Source: Ruminococcaceae bacterium Marseille-P2935 (GTDB lineage: Bacteria; Bacillota; Clostridia; Oscillospirales; Ruminococcaceae). Taken from it: a stretch of 64,000 nt of DNA. Position numbers and translations under genes: made by a program. Location of the stretch: the NCBI GenBank assembly GCA_900104565.1, contig LT629952.1, positions 1,177,604 through 1,241,603 of the forward strand, read 5' to 3'. Positions 52,184 through 60,122 of this stretch are shown piece by piece. Below the pieces are notes generated by a model. That model worked only from the letters and a program-made list of their open reading frames with translations. It was not told the DNA's origin and did no database searches. Each line of letters starts with the position of its first letter. Position 1 is the stretch's first letter.

Positions 52184-52576
52184 TTATTTTTCTTCTACAA
52201 TACGGTCCAGTACCTTTGCTGCTGATTCAACCACTTTAAAGCAGCGCTGCTCCGGGGTTTTGTTAACACTAAGGTCTTCGCACATCTCGCTGCCCAGTTC
52301 ATCGCAAAAACTTTGCATCATCTTTTTCGTCAGCTCCTGAGCTTTTAGGGACGAATGCATGTCTTTTTCTATGTATTTTGCACCGATTGCACCAATTGCA
52401 CCCGCCAGTGCCCCGCACAAATTACCACAGCAGCAGCCGCCTCCAAAGCAACCTAATGCTTTAAAGGTGTTATCATCCAGCCCCAGCTCCCATTCGTCGT
52501 TTGCTGCATGGATTACCGATTCTGCACAATTATACCCTTGATCTAAATAATATTTCTTTACCCGGTCTGCTATCAT
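52184..52576 (-). CDS. C_GCAxxG_C_C family protein (TIGR01909)
   Basis: A 130-residue cytoplasmic protein with the family's spaced cysteines: YNCAESV, LGCFGGGCCCGNLCGALAGAIGAIGA, then FCDELGSEMCEDL and a late Cys in QRCFKV. The clustered cysteines suggest a redox or metal/Fe-S function, but no reaction has been established for the family. GGGAG seven bases upstream of ATG 52576. No promoter is obvious upstream. Confidence 0.88.
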   Translation of the reverse strand: MIADRVKKYYLDQGYNCAESVIHAANDEWELGLDDNTFKALGCFGGGCCCGNLCGALAGAIGAIGAKYIEKDMHSSLKAQELTKKMMQSFCDELGSEMCEDLSVNKTPEQRCFKVVESAAKVLDRIVEEK

Positions 52577-52860
52577 TTTATTGCTCCCTTCTGCCGTTAT
52601 TTACCGGCAAAGTTTTTTTATGGCACCTATTATTGCTAATTGTCAGGTACCTGATCGACCTAATATTTTATTGTAGAATTTTAATATGAATCCGTTATAA
52701 CAGTAAACTCTAATCATTTAGTCCCCAAGACAAAGCTTTGATTTGGAACATAGCTTAAATTTATGGTACCATAAATACAAAAGATTTTATAGATCCCTGC
52801 TCTTTGTCAATGTTCTCTCAGGCGTCAAAATCTTCGGTTTGGGGCGAGTGGTCGGCCAAA

Positions 52861-52937
52861 ATTGGGTATAATTGGGCATTGGGCCGCTGGTCGGCCTGGC
52901 CATGAAAGCATAATAGCCGCCTTGTGGTTATTATACC
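52861..52937. repeat. Three-hairpin palindromic repeat, copy B (5' end divergent)
   Basis: It shares the second hairpin (GGGCCGCTGGTCGGCCTGGCC, in part) and the third (GCATAATAGCCGC with GTGGTTATTATAC) with copy A. The first hairpin is missing or replaced by an unrelated TTGGGTATAATTGGG stretch, so this copy is 5'-truncated or rearranged. Confidence 0.8.
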
Positions 52938-53205
52938 ATATGTGTCACTATTTGCGCATAGTAAACATAAAAAATTAAAAGCTTTGCAAAAAAATTACCT
53001 GGCCATAAACTTCCCAGCCATATGCATAGCACATACAATAGTCAATTATAACAGCTTGTCAAAAAGAGGATTATTTATAGTTTGGACTTTTTACAAAAAG
53101 TGTTTAAAAAGTTGTTTATAACATTATTTAATAGTTTAGTGAACCCGACGCAAACTTGCAAAGATAACCTAATAGGGAAACGTCAGAATATGCTTACAGC
53201 ATTTT

Positions 53206-53304
53206 GATTATACCACGAACGCGAAGTGTGAATGGTATAATTGGCCATTGCCGTATGGCAGGCCGTAGGAAGAAGTATAATAAGCGCTTTGCGGTTATTA
53301 TACC
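53206..53304. repeat. Three-hairpin palindromic repeat, copy C
   Basis: All three hairpins are present. In the first, ACGC/GTGT keeps pairing by wobble where copy A has ACAC/GTGT. The second has TGCC/GGCA replacing GGGCCG/CGGCC. The third is GTATAATAAGCGC with GCGGTTATTATAC. This suggests that structure, not just sequence, is kept. Confidence 0.8.
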
Positions 53305-53414
53305 ATAACATTTTCTAAATGGTACTATCCATGGCTGCCGAGCTGGGGAAAAGCTAGTGCCATTAACTCTGCTGCTTGCTGTACGCACTGCTGTTTCTCT
53401 GAACATAAAGAATA

Positions 53415-53499
53415 CTTTTGCCACTAATAACTTCGTTAGGTAAAAGCAGTTTTCTTTAAAATGTTTTGCCGGCGCGAAGCGGCAGATTGGAGCATAATT
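53415..53499 (+). ncRNA. Structured leader, copy 5 (pseudoknot family), upstream of the second sigma gene
   Basis: P1 is CTTTTGCC (53415-53422) with GGTAAAAG (53439-53446), eight pairs including one G-U. The loop has CTTCGT (53431-53436) complementary to GCGAAG (53474-53479). The SD TGGAG (53488-53492) follows, with ATG at 53500. A GCCG/CGGC hairpin (53468-53471 with 53480-53483) competes. Confidence 0.65.
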
Positions 53500-54024
53500 A
53501 TGGAGCGGCAACAAATTGCTACTCTGGTAGAGCAATATGGAAATGCGGTTTATGGTTTTTGCCTTCGTTTGGCAGGCACACGTGCTGCTGCAGACGATTT
53601 GTACCAACAAACCTTTCTAAAAGCTGTTGAACTGGCTCATAAAATAAACCCTGCACAAAACCCCAAAGGCTTTTTGTTGGCTTTGGCCGCTAAGATATGG
53701 CAGAACTGCTATGTAAAGGAATCCCGCAGAAAACGAATTGCCCCCTGCGAACCTTTTCCCTTAGAAGACACTTATGAACTGCACGATTCTAGCAACCTGC
53801 AGCAGTCTCTGGAAGAGCAGGAAGAACGGCAGGTGCTGCGCGGCGAGGTGGACCGATTAAAACCGGCTTTCCGCATTCCCATTGTTTTATATTATACTTC
53901 TCAGCTTTCTATCTCTCAAATAGCAACTATTTTACACCTGCCGAAAGGCACTGTTAAAAGCCGCCTGTTTAAAGCGCGTTCCATATTAAAACAGCGATTG
54001 GAGAAAAGTGGATATGCAAAATAA
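53500..54024 (+). CDS. ECF-type RNA polymerase sigma factor
   Basis: A 174-residue group IV sigma factor. Region 2 (about 10-80) has YGFCLRLAGTRAAADDLYQQTFLKA. Region 4 (about 115-165) has RLKPAFRIPIVLYYTSQLSISQIATILHLPKGTVKSRLFKARSILK (read in pieces), a clear helix-turn-helix. The SD TGGAG and the start are part of leader copy 5, the clearest hint that this sigma is controlled at translation. The stop overlaps the next gene by 11 bases. It differs from the first ECF pair at 4.2 kb. Confidence 0.92.
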   Translation: MERQQIATLVEQYGNAVYGFCLRLAGTRAAADDLYQQTFLKAVELAHKINPAQNPKGFLLALAAKIWQNCYVKESRRKRIAPCEPFPLEDTYELHDSSNLQQSLEEQEERQVLRGEVDRLKPAFRIPIVLYYTSQLSISQIATILHLPKGTVKSRLFKARSILKQRLEKSGYAK

Positions 54025-54358
54025 TTCTTTTGAGCAAAAACTTTCTGATGCTATGCGTTGCCAGGATTCCCCTACACAGCAGCTCAACCAACAGCTTTTT
54101 GCTAAACTGCAGGGCACACCCTCTTCTGTTCAAAAAAGCACCTATTCCATCTGGTGGCTTCCTGCTGTAGCCTCAACTCTTTTTTCTCTTATTTCTATGA
54201 TGTGGGCGTTGCTTTTTTTGCCAACTACTTTCGGGAGGTTTTCCATTTTTCTGTTGGGAAGCCATTCGATTACCTTCAGCTGGCTGCTAACCTTAATCGG
54301 TGTAAAAAAATTTAATCTTAAAACGGCAACAGCCCTCTCAATTTGTAAAAACAGTTAA
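54014..54358 (+). CDS. Small membrane protein, likely anti-sigma partner
   Basis: A 114-residue protein coupled to the sigma gene by an 11-base overlap. A cytoplasmic N-terminus (about 1-45) with FEQKLSDAMRCQDSPTQQLNQQLFAKL is followed by two membrane helices (about 47-67 and 75-95). The topology and position resemble a short anti-sigma factor. I see no zinc motif. ATG 54014 is favoured (GGAG ten bases upstream); a GTG lies two codons earlier. Confidence 0.6.
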   Translation: MQNNSFEQKLSDAMRCQDSPTQQLNQQLFAKLQGTPSSVQKSTYSIWWLPAVASTLFSLISMMWALLFLPTTFGRFSIFLLGSHSITFSWLLTLIGVKKFNLKTATALSICKNS

Positions 54359-54711
54359 CTTCAAGTTTTTTGAATATAGCTGAAACAATTTGTATCATTT
54401 TTTAATCCAAAACATTGCCTATACAAAACGGAAGATTTTGAGCATCTTCTGCCGTGTTATTCTACTTCTTTGAAAAGATTATCCTGCGCCTTTTCCAGCA
54501 GAATAAGTCAGGATCCGGAATTTTAATAAGCTCTAATATCACACTCCGTATGGAGTTTTTCAACTATATTCAGCAGAAAAGTTGAAAGCTATTTTTTGAA
54601 CTGTGATGTACCTTATTGTTTTTTGGGTTATTCATCATCCTTTTACTTTCGGACATTCTTCGTAAAAATTAGTATTTTATAACTGAAACAACATTTTTTG
54701 GAGGGAACTTT
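54359..54711. other. Intergenic region, no supported gene
   Basis: About 350 bp. A CGGAAGAT/ATCTTCTGCCG stem near 54428-54453 may terminate the sigma operon. No good promoter can be fixed for the zinc-ribbon gene, although TATAAC occurs near 54677. Confidence 0.4.
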
Positions 54712-55461
54712 ATGTCAAACCTATTTATGATACTGCTTCCATTTTTATTGATTCTTTTATTTGCCTGTGTTCCGCTGACCCTACTGGGAATATGGACCTA
54801 TCGGGATGCAAAGCAGCGCGGGCAAAATGCCGCACTTTGGGTGCTTGTGGTTTTGTTGGTACCCAATTTAATTGGCCTGCTTATTTACTTTTTGGTTGGC
54901 CGCAAAGAAATAACAATTCCTTGTGAATACTGTCATCAGGGCATAAAGCAGGGCAGCCAATATTGTCAGCACTGCGGGGCCGCCATACCTGCAGAACCTT
55001 CCCATCCTCAGCCCAAAAGCAGCTACAAACTACTGATTGCGGCTGCCGTCACATTGGTGCTTCCTTTTATATTCTTTATTGTGATTGCTTTTGGGGGTTT
55101 TGTAACCAACAGTATTCTTTCCAACTCTACAGGCAGTGCATTCCAGCCCGGCTACTCCATTGGGATGCTGGAAAACAATATTGGCAGCACCTGGGAAATT
55201 CGTTTTGCCAAGGCCAACGATTCTTATTTCAAGTATATTCATTGCCCGGAAAGCGAATCAACTTTACAGGTTACTTCCAATGTAAAAGCGGGAACTTTAT
55301 CTCTTACGGTTTTATGTGCTGACGGCAGTGAAGAAGGTTACGATATTACCAATACAGAAAATCTTTCCGTTCCTATAACCGGGGAACCTGGCAGCTCTGT
55401 GAAGTTGATCATCCATGCAAAAGAAGCACAAGACGGTTCTATTCAGGTGCTGTGCCCCTAA
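54712..55461 (+). CDS. Membrane protein with cytoplasmic zinc ribbon and extracytoplasmic domain
   Basis: A 249-residue protein. Two N-terminal helices (about 5-27 and 42-63) flank a WTYRDAKQRGQNAALWV segment. A zinc ribbon follows (CEYCHQGIKQGSQYCQHCG, two CxxC pairs 13 residues apart, about 71-89), then another helix (about 105-130) and an exported beta-rich region of ~115 residues. The pairing of a zinc ribbon with membrane helices occurs in many Clostridia proteins of unknown role. The SD is GGAGGG. Terminator at 55545. Confidence 0.75.
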   Translation: MSNLFMILLPFLLILLFACVPLTLLGIWTYRDAKQRGQNAALWVLVVLLVPNLIGLLIYFLVGRKEITIPCEYCHQGIKQGSQYCQHCGAAIPAEPSHPQPKSSYKLLIAAAVTLVLPFIFFIVIAFGGFVTNSILSNSTGSAFQPGYSIGMLENNIGSTWEIRFAKANDSYFKYIHCPESESTLQVTSNVKAGTLSLTVLCADGSEEGYDITNTENLSVPITGEPGSSVKLIIHAKEAQDGSIQVLCP

Positions 55462-55544
55462 CTTTGCTGAAGAAATTGCTCACATTGCCCAAAGCTTCAC
55501 GAAAAATAATAGTCCTTCCTACCCCGTCAAAGATTTTCAACAGC

Positions 55545-55578
55545 AAAATATCCGGCCTCGTTGAGGCCGGATATTTTT
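55545..55578. terminator. Bidirectional terminator before the BMC operon end
   Basis: ATATCCGGCCTC pairs perfectly with GAGGCCGGATAT around a GTT loop, with T-rich tails on both strands. It stops the zinc-ribbon gene (plus) and the BMC operon (minus). Confidence 0.9.
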
Positions 55579-55612
55579 CATAAACAATCAAACAAGTTAT
55601 TGCCCAAAAGCT

Positions 55613-56608
55613 CTATTTTTTAGCCTGAGCTTGTACACAGGTAATGGCTGTTACGCCCACAATATCGTCAGCACTGCAGCCTCTAGACAGGTCGTTAACC
55701 GGGCGGTTAAGGCCCTGGGTAATCGGCCCGTAAGCTTCTGCCTTAGCCAGGCGCTGCACCAGTTTATAACCAATATTGCCAGCGTTCAAATCCGGGAAGA
55801 TCAGCACATTGGCGTGACCAGCTACTCTGCTGCCGGGTGCTTTTGATTTTGCAACTGAATCTACCAGTGCAGCATCCAACTGAAGTTCGCCATCCAAACG
55901 CAGGTTGGGGCACTTTTTCTGAGCAAGTTTGGTCGCCTCAATCACCTTGTCAACCAGCGGGTTTTTCGCACTGCCTTTAGTGGAGTAAGAAAGCATTGCA
56001 ACCACCGGCTCGCCTTGAACAAGCTGTTCAAAGGATTTTGCCGACGCAATTGCAATTTCAGAAAGCTGATTGGCATCCGGGTTTTCAACAAGACCGCTGT
56101 CTCCAAATACAAATGCGCCATCCTTGCCGTATTCACAGTCAGGTACAACCATAACAAAGAATGCCGAAACCACCTTTGCATCCGGTGCAGTTTTTATAAT
56201 CTGCAGCGCCGGGCGCAGCGTGTCGCCTGTCGAGTGTACCGCACCGGCTACCATACCGTCAGCCTGACCATTTTTTACCATCATACAGGCATAATGCAGC
56301 GGGTCCTGCAAGGTTTTGGCAGCCTTTTCCAGCGTCATGCCTTTTGCCTTACGCATTTCGGTAAATTGTTCAATATACCCCGGAAGCTCCGGCGCATGCA
56401 GGTGATCGACTATCGTCACCTTGGAAATATCGTAGCCTTTTGCTTTTTCTCTGATTTCATCGGGGTTGCCAATAAAAATGACATTTGCAATATCCTGCCC
56501 ACAGATTTTTTCGGCTGCCTGTATGGTGCGAAGCTCCAGGCTTTCCGGCAGGATAATGGTCTTTTTGTCCGCTTTGGCCCGGCTGATAATCTGATCTAAA
56601 AAGCTCAT
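55613..56608 (-). CDS. pta: Phosphate acetyltransferase, last gene of the BMC operon
   Basis: Converts acetyl-CoA to acetyl-phosphate, recycling CoA. It is 331 residues and of the classical Pta type: MSFLDQIISRAKADKKTIILPES, GMVAGAVHSTGDTLRPALQI and the C-terminal QGLNRPVNDLSRGC are diagnostic. It has no obvious encapsulation peptide. Metabolosomes usually carry PduL for this step; here a Pta gene sits in the same operon and probably plays that role, inside or outside the shell. ATG 56608 (GGAG seven bases upstream) overlaps the BMC-P gene's end region. Confidence 0.95.
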   Translation of the reverse strand: MSFLDQIISRAKADKKTIILPESLELRTIQAAEKICGQDIANVIFIGNPDEIREKAKGYDISKVTIVDHLHAPELPGYIEQFTEMRKAKGMTLEKAAKTLQDPLHYACMMVKNGQADGMVAGAVHSTGDTLRPALQIIKTAPDAKVVSAFFVMVVPDCEYGKDGAFVFGDSGLVENPDANQLSEIAIASAKSFEQLVQGEPVVAMLSYSTKGSAKNPLVDKVIEATKLAQKKCPNLRLDGELQLDAALVDSVAKSKAPGSRVAGHANVLIFPDLNAGNIGYKLVQRLAKAEAYGPITQGLNRPVNDLSRGCSADDIVGVTAITCVQAQAKK

Positions 56609-56618
56609 CCGACGTCTC

Positions 56619-56921
56619 CTACTTTCCAAATTGATTGATACTGCCCTGGTCGGTAATCACAGTATCTACAATACCGCAGATCACCAGTTCAATGGGCTCC
56701 AGTTTTCCATCGTGGCCTAAAATATCCCGGGCAGAACCGCCCTCGTTTACCGCGATGACTATATCGTCAATACCAGCACCGACCCCGTCGATTGCCAGCA
56801 TATCGTCTCCGTACATTTTACCATCCAGCCCCAGCGGACGGATAAGCAGAAGCTTACAGCCCTCGTAGCATTCTTGCTTCTGCGTGGCAACAATGTTGCC
56901 TACTACTTTTGATAAAATCAT
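56619..56921 (-). CDS. BMC-P shell vertex protein (EutN/CcmL family)
   Basis: A pentameric vertex protein of 100 residues that caps the shell corners. The N-terminus SKVVGNIVATQKQECYEG, the GLDGKMYGDDMLAIDGVGAGIDDIVIAVNEGGSAR region (about 31-65) and a C-terminal LVICGIVDTVI strand fit PF03319. It is one of three BMC-P genes here, followed by pta (the pta ATG overlaps within about 14 bp). Confidence 0.93.
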   Translation of the reverse strand: MILSKVVGNIVATQKQECYEGCKLLLIRPLGLDGKMYGDDMLAIDGVGAGIDDIVIAVNEGGSARDILGHDGKLEPIELVICGIVDTVITDQGSINQFGK

Positions 56922-56935
56922 AAGACGCCACCTTT

Positions 56936-57208
56936 CTATTGTTTGCGGTAGATGGTGTCGACAATTGCGGAAATACCTGCATCACAGCAGCACTCCTCTT
57001 GCAGTGGCAAAGCAAAGGAGCCATCCTTACTCTTTGCATAAAATATCACTTCACCAACCCCGGCGCCAATTGCATCCCCGGCAACAATGGGGGTACCTAC
57101 CGGAGCGCCATCGCCGTTGATGGGCTGAACCACCATCAGCCGGACACCCTGTAGTGTATCTTGTTTTTGAGTGGCAACAACCGTACCAATTATTTTACCC
57201 AGCTGCAT
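56936..57208 (-). CDS. BMC-P shell vertex protein (EutN/CcmL family)
   Basis: A second vertex protein, 90 residues. GKIIGTVVATQKQDTLQGVRLMVVQPIN at the start and GDAIGAGVGEVIFYAKSKDGS are typical. An unusual CCC triplet follows (LQEECCCDAGISAIVD), which may bind metal or be incidental. It lies between the RpiB gene (across a ~120-bp gap) and the BMC-P gene that precedes pta. Confidence 0.93.
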   Translation of the reverse strand: MQLGKIIGTVVATQKQDTLQGVRLMVVQPINGDGAPVGTPIVAGDAIGAGVGEVIFYAKSKDGSFALPLQEECCCDAGISAIVDTIYRKQ

Positions 57209-57329
57209 GCGATCCCTCCTATTTAGTCAGGGAGTTTCCATTCGTCCCCAACCAGAACTCCTAATAACAGAAGCAACCAGGCAGAATCAGTTCCGCCCGG
57301 GCGCTTTTCTGTTTCAAAACATGTATCAG

Positions 57330-57791
57330 TTATTTTAAAGAACCTTCCAGCATTCTGCGCTCTACATCCATAATCTTGCCTACGCGCAGAATGTTACGGT
57401 CACCGGACAGTTCGGTTTTCAGCCAAACATCCACGATTTCTTTCATGACTCCGTCGCCAACGATAAGGCTGCCCATAGTGAGCACGTTAGCGCCATTGTG
57501 CAGTCTGGAATTGCGGGCGGTGTAAATTTCGTTGCAAACAGCCGCACGCACACCGGGGACTTTGTTTGCCATCATGCAGGAACCAGTGCCAACTGCATCG
57601 ATGATAATGCCCACATCGCAGCGCTTATTAGCAACCGAAGCCGCTACCAGGTAAGCAAAATCAGTATAGTCGCAGCGCTCGGTGCTGTTTGTGCCAAAAT
57701 CGACATATTCATGGCCAAGCTCTTTCAGGTACTGTTTGAGTTTCTCTTTGGCAACATACCCGCCGTGGTCCGCTCCTACTGCGATCCTCAC
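57330..57791 (-). CDS. RpiB/LacAB-like sugar-phosphate isomerase of the BMC operon
   Basis: A 153-residue isomerase-fold protein (MRIAVGADHGGYVAKEKLKQ). RpiB interconverts ribose-5-phosphate and ribulose-5-phosphate. In the E. coli enzyme the catalytic Cys begins a CGTGxGxSIAANK block. Here the aligned block is DAVGTGSCMMANK, so the Cys is replaced by Asp and another Cys lies seven residues on. The remaining family features (GADHGG, NKVPGVRAA, ARxxNxAN-like region) are kept. Likely a BMC-specific isomerase with a changed base or a different substrate. It overlaps the BMC-P gene upstream by 4 bp. Confidence 0.88.
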   Translation of the reverse strand: MRIAVGADHGGYVAKEKLKQYLKELGHEYVDFGTNSTERCDYTDFAYLVAASVANKRCDVGIIIDAVGTGSCMMANKVPGVRAAVCNEIYTARNSRLHNGANVLTMGSLIVGDGVMKEIVDVWLKTELSGDRNILRVGKIMDVERRMLEGSLK

Positions 57792-58099
57792 TGCTCAACA
57801 TCTCCTTTATATTTATCGAAAACTTTTTTGCCTTCGATATCGATATAATCAACAATTGCCATAATCGTAGCATCGGTTGGCTTGCCTGTGGTTACCGCTG
57901 TCTGTCTGCCAGAGCTTCCACCCACAACAAGCACGATTTCCGAGTCCCCGGCGCCTACGGCGTCGATGGCTACGGCGGGTTTCCCCTCGTTCTCAAGCGT
58001 CAACAAATTGACCGGCTGCACAACCAGCATTTTTAAGCCGACCATCTTGTCGTCCTTGCGGGTACAAACTACCGTACCAATTACCTTCGCGGCATACAC
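57788..58099 (-). CDS. BMC-P shell vertex protein (EutN/CcmL family)
   Basis: Third vertex protein, 103 residues: AKVIGTVVCTRKDDKMVGLKMLVVQPVN, then AVAIDAVGAGDSEIVLVVGGSSGRQTA and a C-terminal strand. Its C-terminal tail (DYIDIEGKKVFDKYKGDVEQ) is longer than in the other two. It overlaps the RpiB-like gene, indicating tight co-expression. About 260 bp separate it from deoC upstream. Confidence 0.93.
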   Translation of the reverse strand: MYAAKVIGTVVCTRKDDKMVGLKMLVVQPVNLLTLENEGKPAVAIDAVGAGDSEIVLVVGGSSGRQTAVTTGKPTDATIMAIVDYIDIEGKKVFDKYKGDVEQ

Positions 58100-58153
58100 G
58101 AATCAATCACTCCAATCCATTGCTAAAAGGACAAAACATAACTTGGTAGTAAT

Positions 58154-58181
58154 CCCCTTCCACCCAAAAGAATGGAAGGGG
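58154..58181 (-). promoter_or_regulatory. Intercistronic hairpin between deoC and the BMC-P gene
   Basis: CCCCTTCCA pairs perfectly with TGGAAGGGG around a ten-base loop. There is no T-run, so it is more likely an mRNA-stabilising or processing hairpin than a terminator. The rest of 58100-58362 shows no gene. Confidence 0.5.
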
Positions 58182-58362
58182 CTAACCAATGCGAATCATA
58201 GGCTGCGCTTCTCACTTTTCAAACGGTCCCACCCAGCCCTGCTCATACCATACCGCAGAGCACGCCCGAACAGACCCTCTAGAGTTGAAAGCTGTTTTTA
58301 TCTTTTCTTCTATTGCCGCTGCATGGTTTTATAAAGCCCGCACAGCGCCACAGAAGATAGGA

Positions 58363-59232
58363 TTAATATGCAACCTTGGTAATCTTGACCGTACCGGTTG
58401 GGCAAGCCTGGGTACATCTGCCACAGTTAATGCAGTTGCCGATGCAGCCGGCTGCGCCGGTAGCAGGAGCATCACCCTGAGCAATAGCAGTCGTGTTGCT
58501 GGTACCAATACGGCTGGCGCCGGCTTCGATCATAGCCAGAGCCTGCTGGTAGGTACGAACACCGCCGGAAGCCTTAACACCCATGTTCGGGCCAACAACG
58601 CTTCTCATCAGACGAACGTCTTCAATCGTAGCGCCGCCGGTAGAGAAACCGGTAGAAGTCTTAACAAAATCAGCGCCGGCCAGCTTACAGATGGTGCAGG
58701 CTTTCACCTTTTCTTCATCGGTGAGCAGGCAGGTCTCGAGGATTACTTTTAACAATGCTTTGCCTCTGCAGGCAGTAACCAGGGCTTCTACGTCGCGTTT
58801 TACGGTATCCCAGTCGCCGCCTTTAGCAGCGCCTACATTCAAAACCATGTCTACTTCGTTAGCACCTTTTGCAATTGCGTCAATTGCTTCGTAAGCTTTC
58901 GCCTCGGTGGTCATAGCGCCCAGAGGGAAACCTACTACGGTGCAAACCTTAACGCCGGTTCCTTTGAGCAGCTCAGCAGCCAGAGGAACATACTGGCAGT
59001 TTACGCAAACCGAAAAGGATTTTACCTGTGCAGCCTCGGCGCACAGTTTACGAACCTGCTCGGCGGTTGCGTCCGGCTTAAGCAAAGTGTGGTCACAGAT
59101 TGCAGCAACCTGTGCGGGGGACATTTTGCCGCCAGCAGCAGGAGCAGCTACGGCGGAAGCAGCGGCACCCTGAGCGCCAACCTTGCGGTAAACTTCCTCC
59201 GCAATCTGTTCGATTAATTTTTCGATATCCAT
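58363..59232 (-). CDS. deoC: Deoxyribose-phosphate aldolase with encapsulation peptide and C-terminal 4Fe-4S motif
   Basis: DeoC cleaves 2-deoxyribose-5-phosphate into acetaldehyde and glyceraldehyde-3-phosphate. Residues 1-20 ([18 protein letters not shown]) form an amphipathic helix typical of BMC encapsulation peptides, followed by an Ala/Gly linker. The barrel (about 36-250) has the Schiff-base lysine in [11 protein letters not shown] and the second lysine in [10 protein letters not shown]. Unusually, the C-terminus adds Cys263, 267, 270, 273 and 277, the last four as C-x2-C-x2-C-x3-C-P, a 4Fe-4S ferredoxin motif. This Fe-S tail might donate or receive electrons from the PduS-like protein, or be structural. 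The whole is 289 residues. Confidence 0.93.
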   Translation of the reverse strand: MDIEKLIEQIAEEVYRKVGAQGAAASAVAAPAAGGKMSPAQVAAICDHTLLKPDATAEQVRKLCAEAAQVKSFSVCVNCQYVPLAAELLKGTGVKVCTVVGFPLGAMTTEAKAYEAIDAIAKGANEVDMVLNVGAAKGGDWDTVKRDVEALVTACRGKALLKVILETCLLTDEEKVKACTICKLAGADFVKTSTGFSTGGATIEDVRLMRSVVGPNMGVKASGGVRTYQQALAMIEAGASRIGTSNTTAIAQGDAPATGAAGCIGNCINCGRCTQACPTGTVKITKVAY

Positions 59233-59445
59233 TTATTTCACCCTTATCTTCAAAAAAATATCACTAAAACAAGCTGTATTTCTCATCTAACTGAAAACCC
59301 CGCCTGTTTTTCCCGGCTAAACCGGGAACATTAAATCTTCGATTCATGACATGACCGGTTTCAAGGTCAGCCGAATCAGGAATGCAGCTGCCGGGCGGCC
59401 GCAGCGCGGCTACCCCAGACAGGCATACTTATTTTGGAAGAATGA

Positions 59446-59727
59446 CTATTCAGCCATGGTGGGCAGGATACCCTCAACGTCAGAGTGCGGACGGGGAATT
59501 ACATGTACGCTCAGCAGTTCGCCAACACGTTTTGCAGCAGAAGCACCAGCATCAACAGCAGCTTTAACAGCGCCAACGTCACCGCGAACCATAACGGTTA
59601 CATAACCGCTACCAATTTTCTCTTTACCAATCAGATGAACATTTGCTGCTTTTACCATTGCATCAGCGGCTTCGATTGCACCAATCAGGCCTCTGGTTTC
59701 TACCATTCCTAAAGCTTCTTTCTCCAT
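59446..59727 (-). CDS. BMC-H shell hexamer protein (pore GSG)
   Basis: A 93-residue hexameric shell protein of the PduA/EutM type ([24 protein letters not shown]). The pore loop is KIGSGYVTV, the common GSG form that lets small polar metabolites through. It differs from its neighbour mainly at the pore and near residue 60 (DAGASAA vs EAGGAAA). SD and operon place it before deoC. The ~210-bp gap to deoC has no gene. Confidence 0.97.
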   Translation of the reverse strand: MEKEALGMVETRGLIGAIEAADAMVKAANVHLIGKEKIGSGYVTVMVRGDVGAVKAAVDAGASAAKRVGELLSVHVIPRPHSDVEGILPTMAE

Positions 59728-59779
59728 GATCCAATACCTCTTTCTAAAATTATTCGATTTGTTTATAACCTTATGTTAA

Positions 59780-60061
59780 TTAGTCTTCCATAGAGGGCAG
59801 AATGCCTTCTACGTCAGAGTGCGGACGAGGAATTACATGTACGCTCATCAGCTCGCCAACGCGTTTTGCTGCAGCGCCGCCAGCTTCAACAGCAGCCTTT
59901 ACAGCGCCAACGTCGCCGCGAACCATAACGGTTACATAAGCGCCGCCAATAGTCTCTTTGCCAATCAGATGAACGTTAGCTGCTTTTACCATTGCGTCTG
60001 CAGCCTCGATCGAACCAATCAGGCCTCTGGTTTCTACCATACCTAAAGCTTCTTTTTCCAT
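59780..60061 (-). CDS. BMC-H shell hexamer protein (pore GGA)
   Basis: A second 93-residue hexamer protein, close to identical in length and sequence to the one downstream, evidently a tandem duplicate. The pore loop reads TIGGAYVTV, replacing GSG by GGA, so the pore lacks the serine. The two could mix in the shell to tune permeability. About 52 bp separates the pair. Confidence 0.97.
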   Translation of the reverse strand: MEKEALGMVETRGLIGSIEAADAMVKAANVHLIGKETIGGAYVTVMVRGDVGAVKAAVEAGGAAAKRVGELMSVHVIPRPHSDVEGILPSMED

Positions 60062-60122
60062 TGTTTAAATACCCCTTTCTATATGTGCCAGAATCTATGA
60101 AAAATTTTTAATTGAACACAAA

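Larger units (their letters stand above)
52577..53414. other. Repeat-rich intergenic region
   Basis: About 840 bp without a supported gene. It holds copies B and C of the three-hairpin repeat. The remainder is AT-rich; short frames such as 52924-53121 start inside a repeat and are not credible. Confidence 0.5.
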
